A stretch of 40,885 bases of DNA from QHBQ01 sp038230695 (GTDB lineage: Bacteria; Chloroflexota; Chloroflexia; QHBQ01): positions 1 to 40,885 of the forward strand of contig JBBRMT010000009.1 of assembly GCA_038230695.1 (NCBI GenBank), given 5' to 3'. Positions within the stretch are counted from its first letter, which is position 1. Each line of letters opens with the position of its first letter. The notes under the pieces were generated by a model. The model worked only from the letters and a program-made list of their open reading frames with translations. It made no database searches and was not told the DNA's origin. This document shows positions 16,935 to 22,804 of this stretch, in pieces. The position numbers and the translations under genes are program-made.

Positions 16935-17447
16935 CTAAGTATTCTCCCCCTGATACCGCCCGTTGTACGCCTTATCCACAACGTCATCAAGCTGGAAGAA
17001 GTACATCTGCAAGATGCGTGCGCCGCGCTTCAGGTGGATGCCCGCCTCGTTGTGGACCACCAGGCCAACCTCGCTGTAGCCGCTGTAGCCGCTATCCCAG
17101 ATCGCGGTATTGACCGACACACCATTGCGTATCATGGTGGAACGCGCTCTGGCGAAGCCAACCACATCGAATGGGATATTGACCCGCTCGGCGAGGCGGG
17201 CGCGGTAGTTGCCGGGGGCCAGGAACAGCCAGCCATCTTCGTCGAATGTCAACGGCTCGGCGGGTGCAGGCTTGGTCTCGTCGCTGCTGAAGCCGACGCG
17301 GGCCGCGCCAGTAACGCGCACAATGCTATGCACGGTCAGGTCTATGCCATTGGGCTGCAACTGGGTCGCCAGGTCGGTCACGCCTTCGATCAGCGGTGGC
17401 GATTGCTGCAGAGCGGCGGCGATGTCTTTGTCCTTGAAGTAGCGCAT
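16935..17447 (-). CDS. dut: dUTPase of the Dcd-like (archaeal) type
   Basis: The start at 17447 (MRYFKDKDIAAALQ) matches the family N-terminus; the longer open frame to 17558 would run through repeats. The 170-residue protein belongs to the dCTP deaminase/dUTPase superfamily: QPNGIDL (31-37), FARARSTMIRNGVSVNTAIWD (98-118) and YSGYSEVGLVV. The Asp118 context AIWDSGY.G and the missing EGRSSLGR/LEL deaminase signature favour dUTP hydrolysis to dUMP, as in archaeal Dcd-like dUTPases. It lies between dcd and thyX and would supply thyX with dUMP. No clear Shine-Dalgarno is seen; a two-unit GGTAGAA heptamer lies 13 bp upstream. Confidence 0.82.
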   Translation of the reverse strand: MRYFKDKDIAAALQQSPPLIEGVTDLATQLQPNGIDLTVHSIVRVTGAARVGFSSDETKPAPAEPLTFDEDGWLFLAPGNYRARLAERVNIPFDVVGFARARSTMIRNGVSVNTAIWDSGYSGYSEVGLVVHNEAGIHLKRGARILQMYFFQLDDVVDKAYNGRYQGENT

Positions 17448-17460
17448 AATGATTGTAGCG

Positions 17461-17474
17461 GGTAGAAGGTAGAA
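17461..17474 (+). repeat. heptamer pair GGTAGAA x2
   Basis: Two exact 7-bp units 13 bp upstream of the dUTPase start, the same unit as the array at 34627-34647. Confidence 0.6.
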
Positions 17475-17517
17475 TAACAGGCGAGATTGAAAGTTGCGAT
17501 GGGCGTTAGCTTCACGA

Positions 17518-17540
17518 GGGCGTATGCCATGCGCCCCTAC
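17518..17540 (-). repeat. REP-like palindrome, copy 4
   Basis: On the minus strand: GTAG and the stem GGGCGCAT / ATACGCCC around GGC, identical over 23 nt to 2618-2640. It lies between dcd and the dUTPase gene. Confidence 0.85.
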
Positions 17541-17550
17541 AACAAGCCCA

Positions 17551-17578
17551 TTCATCACTCATCATTCATCACTAATCA
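17551..17578 (-). repeat. heptamer array, four TGATGAA-type units, containing the dcd stop codon
   Basis: On the minus strand the units are TGATTAG, TGATGAA, TGATGAG and TGATGAA. The first TGA is the stop codon of dcd (17578-17576). Confidence 0.85.
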
Positions 17579-18163
17579 CTTCAGTTTAAGCTCGTTGTCT
17601 TGCGAGAGACGGCTGGCTTCGGGACGGCGTTGCCCTGCGTACTTGTTGCCAACCTTCTTGTGGTATGGCACATCCACAGGTGAGGTCAGTTCCTCGAAGG
17701 TGAAGGCGCATATACGCATCCCTGGGTATAGCGCAACCGGCAGGCGACCGAGATTGCCAAGCTCCATGGTGGGGTTGCCGATCCAGCCGGGGTCGAAGAT
17801 GCTGGCAGTGCCGTGAACGATAATGCCGAGGCGACCGAGGCTGCTGCGTCCCTCGATGCGACCCAGCAGGTTGTCGGGCAATTCCAGCCACTCGCGGGTA
17901 GTTGCCAGCACGAACTCGCCGGGGTGCATCACGAAGGGATGTTCATCATCCACCTCGATATGGCGCACCATTGCCTCAGCCGAGGCGCGGTCACGGGCAT
18001 CCACGTAGGGATAGGCGGTATAGTTGAATACGCCGAAACGGTTGCCGAGGCGGAAGTCTATCGAGCAGGAGCCGAGGCGGGTCTGCCAGTCGTCCTCCAG
18101 CGGTTCTATCTTGATTACGCCCGTCTCGATGGCGTGGCGAATGTCGCGGTCAGAAAGTATCAC
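17576..18163 (-). CDS. dcd: dCTP deaminase
   Basis: A 195-residue dCTP deaminase. EGRSSLGRLGIIVHGTASIFDPGWIG (104-129) and TMELGN with the likely catalytic Glu134 are diagnostic, as are the C-terminal PYHKKVGNKYAGQRRPEASR elements. The HGTA segment resembles the HSTA of enzymes that both deaminate dCTP and hydrolyse dUTP, but a separate dUTPase gene follows. Deamination gives dUTP for the dUTPase and ThyX encoded downstream. The start is GTG at 18163 with AAAGGG seven bases upstream. The stop codon lies inside a heptamer array. Confidence 0.94.
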   Translation of the reverse strand: MILSDRDIRHAIETGVIKIEPLEDDWQTRLGSCSIDFRLGNRFGVFNYTAYPYVDARDRASAEAMVRHIEVDDEHPFVMHPGEFVLATTREWLELPDNLLGRIEGRSSLGRLGIIVHGTASIFDPGWIGNPTMELGNLGRLPVALYPGMRICAFTFEELTSPVDVPYHKKVGNKYAGQRRPEASRLSQDNELKLK

Positions 18164-18180
18164 GATATGCCCTTTGGTAA

Positions 18181-18208
18181 TGTTGATTTATGAACGTTGA
18201 ATGTTGAA
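18181..18208 (+). repeat. degenerate heptamer array upstream of dcd
   Basis: TGTTGAT, TTATGAA, CGTTGAA and TGTTGAA lie in 7-bp register, 17 bp upstream of the dcd start. Confidence 0.65.
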
Positions 18209-18216
18209 TTAAGATG

Positions 18217-18423
18217 TTATGCTTGCGGTCTTGTTGCCTGCAATCGTGTAAAGGCAAACAATAATTCACCAGTGTTCCACCGGGTTATTATAGCCGAAGA
18301 TGGCAGCGCGGGAAAGGTACTTTTCCACCAATTTAGGGCCAATTCTACATAGCGTTCTTCAGGGATAAGTAGCGGGGGCAAAAAGGCAAATGCCCCAACC
18401 GCGTCCCCGTGCGATAGAGGCAT
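18217..18423 (-). CDS. questionable small ORF
   Basis: A 68-residue open frame between the small orphan gene and dcd, on the same strand. A stretch such as LIPEERYVELALNWWKS looks protein-like, but the ribosome site is weak (AGG four bases before the ATG) and codon use is unlike the neighbours. No family was recognised. It may be non-coding leader sequence. Confidence 0.25.
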   Translation of the reverse strand: MPLSHGDAVGAFAFLPPLLIPEERYVELALNWWKSTFPALPSSAIITRWNTGELLFAFTRLQATRPQA

Positions 18424-18524
18424 TTACCTAGAGATGGGAAAGGGAAGATGTAAGAGGATAGCTTAAGAAAGGCCCACGCTAGTTTCAGGTGTTGACTGCG
18501 ATAGTGGGCCGCTGACAAGGGAAG

Positions 18525-18734
18525 TTAGCTGGCAAGGGCCAGGGGTTGGGTTTGCTCGCGCCGCGCTGGAAGGCGTTGTGGAGTTGCCATTCGTGCAAGC
18601 TGAACCAGGTCGCGCATCTTGACCATATAGTAATCGTCAGTGGCGGTGACGTTGAGCCTGCCGCTGTAGATAGCCTCGCAAAGATCGGCTACGGTGACGG
18701 GGCGAGGGTTCGGGTTGATTCTGGTGTTGTTCAT
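18525..18734 (-). CDS. small protein of unknown function
   Basis: A 69-residue soluble, basic protein with a proline/asparagine N-terminus (NNTRINPNPRPVTVADLCEAIYSGRL) and a short helical part (MVKMRDLVQLARMA). AGGAGA lies eight bases before the ATG, which is the main support for a real gene. A perfect 16-bp palindrome lies 25 bp further upstream and may be an operator. The core VTVADLCEAIYSGRLNVTATDDYYMVKMRDLVQL could be a small DNA- or partner-binding fold; no function is assigned. Confidence 0.55.
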   Translation of the reverse strand: MNNTRINPNPRPVTVADLCEAIYSGRLNVTATDDYYMVKMRDLVQLARMATPQRLPARREQTQPLALAS

Positions 18735-18758
18735 TACTGTTTCTCCTGTATTGCTGGG

Positions 18759-18774
18759 TCTGGCTAAAGCCAGA
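18759..18774. promoter_or_regulatory. operator-like perfect palindrome
   Basis: TCTGGCT-AA-AGCCAGA, a 7-bp perfect inverted repeat with a 2-bp centre, lies 25 bp upstream of the small gene start at 18734. Size and position suit a dimeric repressor site, but no T tract follows and no regulator is assigned. Confidence 0.45.
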
Positions 18775-18833
18775 TTGCTTTCTGATATTCTTTCACAGTA
18801 GCTCTAAAAGCAAAGAGCGTGCCATCCTTGCTG

Positions 18834-18868
18834 ATTGCAAATTGTAGATTGCTGATAGTGGATTGCTG
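18834..18868 (+). repeat. degenerate heptamer array, five ATTGCTG-type units
   Basis: ATTGCAA, ATTGTAG, ATTGCTG, ATAGTGG and ATTGCTG in 7-bp register within the divergent intergenic region. This is the only array not within 30 bp of a start or stop codon. Confidence 0.65.
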
Positions 18869-19094
18869 CAATCTGGCGGGTGGGCGATGCGTCGTTGCAA
18901 TGTGCTTCTGTATAATAAACGCACTTTCGAGGGTAAAAGTTTCGCTATCAGGTTGCTTCTAATGCGGCTCTAATTATTATGTTTAATCGCTCTGGTGATA
19001 GAGTATATTGCACCAGGGCAATCAGCCACCCGACCCTTTAGAAAACACATCGCCTCCAGACCAAACGGGAATTACGTTTGCTATGCTCAAAGTG

Positions 19095-19123
19095 TTGACA
19101 ATGTTATGTCTAGCCCCTATAAT
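19095..19123 (+). promoter_or_regulatory. full-consensus sigma70-type promoter
   Basis: TTGACA (19095-19100), exactly 17 bp, then TATAAT (19118-19123). It lies 48 bp before the NTPase start, so the leader is about 40 nt. Both hexamers and the spacer are consensus, implying strong unregulated or repressed transcription. Confidence 0.88.
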
Positions 19124-19171
19124 GGGTCTCATTGAAAACAGCTTCCTGAACAGGTGGAGCAGGGGGAATGA

Positions 19172-21049
19172 ATGAGCGCACAACAAGCGAATCAACCAAT
19201 CGCGCCGGTGGGCAGCCAGGCGCAGATGAACGGCAGCCAGCCAGCGGTGGGTGGGCTGCGGGCAGTTACAGCAGGCGAGGAACGGATATTCTACCGCTAT
19301 TACGAGGGTGGCACTCGCTCAGGGGTACGATTCGATAACAGCGTCTTTGGCACTGGCTTCTATATGGCCGTGCCGAAAAGCGTGGAGGCTATCGTGCTTG
19401 ACCCCAGTCACGAGGTATACGGTTTTAGCGAAGAGTTCAAGTCATTGACCGATGCGCTAAGGGCGAGCCACTGCGTCACCCTGCTCGGCCCGCCCGGCAG
19501 CGGCAAGAACATGATCGCCTCACTCTACTGCTACAAATATGGCCCTCGCGCCGAACTCCCGCTCTACGATTACATCGTGCCGGTGCAACTGGGGCAGGAT
19601 GGGGATATTGGCCGCGTGGCTCTTGCGGTGGTGCGACAGTTGCGCCCCGATATGCCCGCCCCAGCTACCCGCGAAGAGGCGCTCACCCTGCTGCTGCAAT
19701 GCCTGCGCTACAAACGTTACCTGCTGCTGCTCGACCAGTTCGCAGCGGTTATAGATCCCTATACTGACACGCTCAAAGATCCGATATATGAGGCGCTGAT
19801 AACCCATGCGCTAACCGGCGGAGTGGGTAACAGCCGCCTGCTGCTGCTGGCTCGTAGTGACTTCGTGCTTGAAGCGCGGGGCTATGGGCGCTACAGCGAT
19901 TTCATCGAATTGCCGAAGATGAAGCTGACCGATGCGGAGATCCTGCTGAAAGCGTTGGCTCCAGCGGGCCTTCGCCTTGACCGTGATGACTGCGACAATA
20001 TCGCGCAGAAGACGGCGGGCAACCCGCTGCTGATGAGCGCCATGATGTCGCAACTTGCCAACTATCCCACCGTCGGGCTGGAAGAGGTGATTGACCACGG
20101 CGGCTGGCGCACCCCGCTCTACAATCGCTACGATGAGATGCGGGCTACCCTACCGCAGGCCGAGCGCGAGGCGCTTGAATTGTTGAGCGTGGCCGATGAG
20201 GACGGTTGGGCCTTGAGCGAGGTCGAAATGGTCAAGCTGGCTCAGGAAGCGTCGTTCATCGCGGGTCGCAACCGTCCACCCGGCACCCTGTTCCACTCGC
20301 GCATTGATGGTCGCGAGATAAAGCAGGCGTTGCTCGGCCTGCGCCACCGCATGATGGTAAGCTACGACAAAGCCGAGATCAGGATGAGCCAGCCGCTGTC
20401 GCATTATATGCGGATCAGCATGAACGCCCGCGATCGGCGGCTCTACCATCGGGTGATGGCTAACTACTATAACCCCGCTGACCGCAAGGACGATAATCTG
20501 GAACGCTGGTTTGAGGATAATATGCACATGGTGCGCCATTTGATCAAGGCGGACTTGCTGGGCGATGCCTGCGAGATCATATGCCGCAAGCAGGTTCACG
20601 ATTATGCGGTCGGACACCCGCTAATGGGTGTGGGCCGCTACGTGGAGTTGGGCAGCCAGATCCTGTTCGCCCGCATGGGTGATGGGCAACCTACCCCTGA
20701 GCCGCCCCCACCCTGGCGGGCGTTGCTGGCCTACCGGCTGGGTAAGGTACTGGAGAACCGTAATAAGCGGCGGGCGCGGGCGATGTATGAGGAGGCCAAA
20801 TACTGGCTGGAACATAGCGATGGTAACCAGCGCGGCAACCGCGATCTGTACCAGCAGGTAATGAAGGCGCTGGGAGGGGTAAACTACCTGCATCGCAGCG
20901 TTACTGGCAGCCACATACCAACGCAGAGCGAAGCGCCAACTATCACGGGCCGCCTCGCCGAATTGCCGCCCCAGCCGCAGAGCAAAGGGATTATATGGCG
21001 GAAGCCGAAATTAAGGGGGTTGCGATGGACAGCGATAAGCAGACGCTGA
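19172..21049 (+). CDS. STAND-type P-loop NTPase with C-terminal helical repeats
   Basis: A 625-residue protein. Walker A is GPPGSGKN (106-113), with Asn where Ser/Thr is usual. Walker B-like YLLLLDQ is at 183-189, a sensor strand SRLLLLARSD at 221-230 and a GNPLLM motif at 283-288, the NB-ARC/STAND GLPL equivalent. A winged-helix-like region (about 300-430) and TPR-like helices (about 430-580) follow. STAND proteins are signal-dependent switches in regulation, defence or cell death; the role here is unknown. Residues 36-85 form a separate N-terminal segment (FYRYYEGG ... GTGFYMAV). The start follows GGAG and GGGGG. Its last 25-55 bases overlap the amidase gene. Confidence 0.78.
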   Translation: MSAQQANQPIAPVGSQAQMNGSQPAVGGLRAVTAGEERIFYRYYEGGTRSGVRFDNSVFGTGFYMAVPKSVEAIVLDPSHEVYGFSEEFKSLTDALRASHCVTLLGPPGSGKNMIASLYCYKYGPRAELPLYDYIVPVQLGQDGDIGRVALAVVRQLRPDMPAPATREEALTLLLQCLRYKRYLLLLDQFAAVIDPYTDTLKDPIYEALITHALTGGVGNSRLLLLARSDFVLEARGYGRYSDFIELPKMKLTDAEILLKALAPAGLRLDRDDCDNIAQKTAGNPLLMSAMMSQLANYPTVGLEEVIDHGGWRTPLYNRYDEMRATLPQAEREALELLSVADEDGWALSEVEMVKLAQEASFIAGRNRPPGTLFHSRIDGREIKQALLGLRHRMMVSYDKAEIRMSQPLSHYMRISMNARDRRLYHRVMANYYNPADRKDDNLERWFEDNMHMVRHLIKADLLGDACEIICRKQVHDYAVGHPLMGVGRYVELGSQILFARMGDGQPTPEPPPPWRALLAYRLGKVLENRNKRRARAMYEEAKYWLEHSDGNQRGNRDLYQQVMKALGGVNYLHRSVTGSHIPTQSEAPTITGRLAELPPQPQSKGIIWRKPKLRGLRWTAISRR

Positions 21050-21816
21050 AGGTGGCTGCGTTGCAGATGGATGTGGCGCTGGGCGAGAAGCGCAAGAATA
21101 TGGTGCGGGCCGAGGCGATCATCAATGAGGCGGCGGCGCAAGGGGCGCAGGCGATCATTCTGCCTGAATTGTGGACCACTGGCTACGCCCTGACCCGCAT
21201 CGCCGAACTTGGCGAACAGCCAGGCAAAGGTGACGCACTGAATTGTATGCGCGAGTGGGCAGCGCGACACAAGCTGTACATCGGTGGCGGCAGCATCGCC
21301 GAGCGCGAGGCCGATGGCAAAGTGTACAATGTCACCTATGTAATCGGCCCCGATGGTGCGCTGCTGACTCGCTATCGCAAGCGCCACCTCTTCCCCCTGA
21401 TGGACGAACATATCTGGATGACCCCTGGCGACGATGCCGGTCTGGCCGATACCGAGTACGGCAAGTGGGGAACATTCATCTGCTTCGACTTGCGCTTCCC
21501 CGAAATCGCCCGCCGCCTGGCAGTGGCGGGCGCACGCATCCTCTGGGTGCCAGCAGAGTGGCCTAATCCCCGCCTGGAACACTGGCGCACCCTGCTGATC
21601 GCCCGCGCCATCGAGGATCAGTGCTTCGTGGTCGCCTGCAACCGTGTGGGCAGCGACCCTAACAGCGTCTTCTTCGGCCACTCGCTGATTATTGATCCCT
21701 GGGGTCGGGTACTGGCCGAGGGCGGCGAGGGCGAAGAGATACTAACTGCCACACTGGAACTGGGCGAGGTGGACGCGGTGCGGAAGCGGATACCATGCTT
21801 TGAGGTTGAGGAGTGA
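21025..21816 (+). CDS. carbon-nitrogen hydrolase (nitrilase superfamily, omega-amidase/Nit2-like)
   Basis: A 263-residue amidase with the complete Glu-Lys-Cys triad: Glu48 in ILPELWTTGY, Lys119 in RYRKRHLFP and Cys153 in FICFDLRFPE. It resembles cytoplasmic omega-amidases that hydrolyse alpha-keto acid amides such as ketoglutaramate or similar small amides. The start at 21025 has AAGGGGG upstream and overlaps the NTPase gene by 25 bp. A second in-frame ATG at 20995 has AAGGGA and would overlap by 55 bp. The overlap means co-transcription and probably coupled translation with the NTPase, an unusual partner for this enzyme. Confidence 0.9.
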   Translation: MDSDKQTLKVAALQMDVALGEKRKNMVRAEAIINEAAAQGAQAIILPELWTTGYALTRIAELGEQPGKGDALNCMREWAARHKLYIGGGSIAEREADGKVYNVTYVIGPDGALLTRYRKRHLFPLMDEHIWMTPGDDAGLADTEYGKWGTFICFDLRFPEIARRLAVAGARILWVPAEWPNPRLEHWRTLLIARAIEDQCFVVACNRVGSDPNSVFFGHSLIIDPWGRVLAEGGEGEEILTATLELGEVDAVRKRIPCFEVEE

Positions 21817-21849
21817 TGAGAAAGTGTCTGATAAGTCGGGTTTTCGCGT

Positions 21850-21872
21850 GTCGAGGCACATGGCATACGCCC
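21850..21872 (+). repeat. REP-like palindrome, copy 5 (diverged)
   Basis: Matches the 23-nt sequence of copies 2 and 4 at 20 positions, keeping the 3' half CATGGCATACGCCC. It lies between the convergent amidase and membrane-protein genes. Confidence 0.65.
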
Positions 21873-21881
21873 GTTGCGAAC

Positions 21882-22241
21882 CTAAACAACACGACTGGCA
21901 AGTCTGTGCCGCAGATAAGCGTTAACCAAGAGCAAGCCAATCAGCAGCAGTGTGGCGATCAGCATCGTGTTGACACCGGATTCTGCTAGCTTCGGGAAAT
22001 AGGGTGTGATGTGGAACATATTTAGCTCAAACGAATTGAGATGCAACCCGCCCGTCAGCGAGGCGATCACAAGCGGCAGAGCCAGTACCGTACCCCAGAT
22101 CGGCAGTACCTTTACGATCGCAAGCACGGCGAGGAGCGCCATTACCACCGCCAATGCTATATAGAAGAAACTTGAAGTATACAACTCGTGCTGATACTGA
22201 AGCTGGTCGAGGTTCAAAAGAGGACGGTTTTGGTCGAGCAT
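21882..22241 (-). CDS. small membrane protein or membrane half of a frameshifted gene
   Basis: A 119-residue product with three hydrophobic helices (about 24-44, 47-65 and 90-108) and a short basic tail. The ATG at 22241 has no ribosome site. It overlaps the end of the upstream ORF (22027-22674) by 215 bp in the +1 frame. In the overlap only this frame has a credible membrane-protein composition. It may be the C-terminal half of one protein whose N-terminal half lies in the other frame, or a separately initiated gene. The function is unknown. Confidence 0.55.
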   Translation of the reverse strand: MLDQNRPLLNLDQLQYQHELYTSSFFYIALAVVMALLAVLAIVKVLPIWGTVLALPLVIASLTGGLHLNSFELNMFHITPYFPKLAESGVNTMLIATLLLIGLLLVNAYLRHRLASRVV

Positions 22242-22674
22242 CCATAGCGAATTGTGATAACGCCACAGAGACCAAAGCTGCCACGAGTTCGCTGTGCCAC
22301 TGTTTAGCCAGGTACTCTTTAGCCGCGCTGGCGCTCACTGCTCTACTGGAATTACGGATTACGTCATCAATCCCCCATTTTGGCTTTTGGCGAATTAGCT
22401 TTATCGCCGAGTCCATGTAGAGGTCAATACTATTTAGCAGCGCGAAAAGTTTGCGCGCCATGATGAATTGCGCTTCGTCATCGTCACCTTCAAGAAAACT
22501 GGTTAGCAGCGGCTTGTACTTAACCCTATCAGCGTAGCCAAAGAGAGCCAGATAATCGTACAATTTGCGGCCGGGTGGAAGCTGCCGAAGCTCAGCAGCC
22601 ATCGCCTCCCATTCTTCATCGGAAAGCCTGTTATACATCGCACGCTCGTGTAGCGACAGTTGCTTGTCTGCCAT
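22027..22674 (-). CDS. unknown helical protein, probably frameshifted near 22240
   Basis: Residues 1-143 (MADKQLSLHERAMYNRL... to ALVSVALSQF) are acidic and helical with normal composition, and are not recognised as a family. Beyond that the frame becomes Arg/Gly/Ala/Ser-rich and is a shadow of the membrane ORF in the next frame. So the true protein either stops near 22240 or continues in the other frame into three membrane helices. The start follows GAGGGA and lies about 40 bp after a TATAAT promoter at 22722. Either a recent frameshift or an assembly error is possible. Confidence 0.55.
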   Translation of the reverse strand: MADKQLSLHERAMYNRLSDEEWEAMAAELRQLPPGRKLYDYLALFGYADRVKYKPLLTSFLEGDDDEAQFIMARKLFALLNSIDLYMDSAIKLIRQKPKWGIDDVIRNSSRAVSASAAKEYLAKQWHSELVAALVSVALSQFAMDARPKPSSFEPRPASVSARVVYFKFLLYSIGGGNGAPRRACDRKGTADLGYGTGSAACDRLADGRVASQFV

Positions 22675-22721
22675 ATAACCATCCCTCGCTGAATAAGTCT
22701 GTGCCCCAGCCGAGTGACAGT

Positions 22722-22751
22722 ATTATACAAGACAAGAGGGTGAGTTGTCGC
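22722..22751 (-). promoter_or_regulatory. promoter for the 22674 gene
   Basis: On the minus strand, GCGACA (22751-22746), 18 bp, TATAAT (22727-22722). The -35 half overlaps the loop of the upstream terminator hairpin. Confidence 0.5.
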
Positions 22752-22759
22752 CCACCCTC
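22736..22759 (-). terminator. probable intrinsic terminator of the acyl-CoA ligase gene
   Basis: On the minus strand, GAGGGTG and CACCCTC (7-bp stem, 10-nt loop) followed by TTGTCTTGT, 46 bp after the stop at 22805. The U tract is interrupted, so termination may be partial. Confidence 0.55.
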
Positions 22760-22804
22760 AGCAGTATTTGCCAGCTGCAGCTATGTTAGTCATCAGCTCT
22801 CTTT

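Larger units (their letters stand above)
18735..19171. other. 437-bp divergent regulatory region
   Basis: Between the small minus-strand gene and the plus-strand NTPase gene. It contains the 18759-18774 palindrome, a degenerate heptamer array at 18834-18868 and the consensus promoter at 19095-19123. No ORF with a credible start was seen. Confidence 0.6.

Noticed and set aside
16521..17465. 314-residue plus-strand ORF across thyX and the dUTPase gene
   Set aside because: It spans two convincing minus-strand genes and has no family resemblance.
20884..21681. 265-residue minus-strand ORF over the nitrilase-family gene
   Set aside because: Shadow frame of a gene with an intact Glu-Lys-Cys triad; no ribosome site.
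22200..22260. programmed -1 frameshift site
   Set aside because: The change of frame needed is +1 and no X XXY YYZ heptamer with a downstream hairpin is present.
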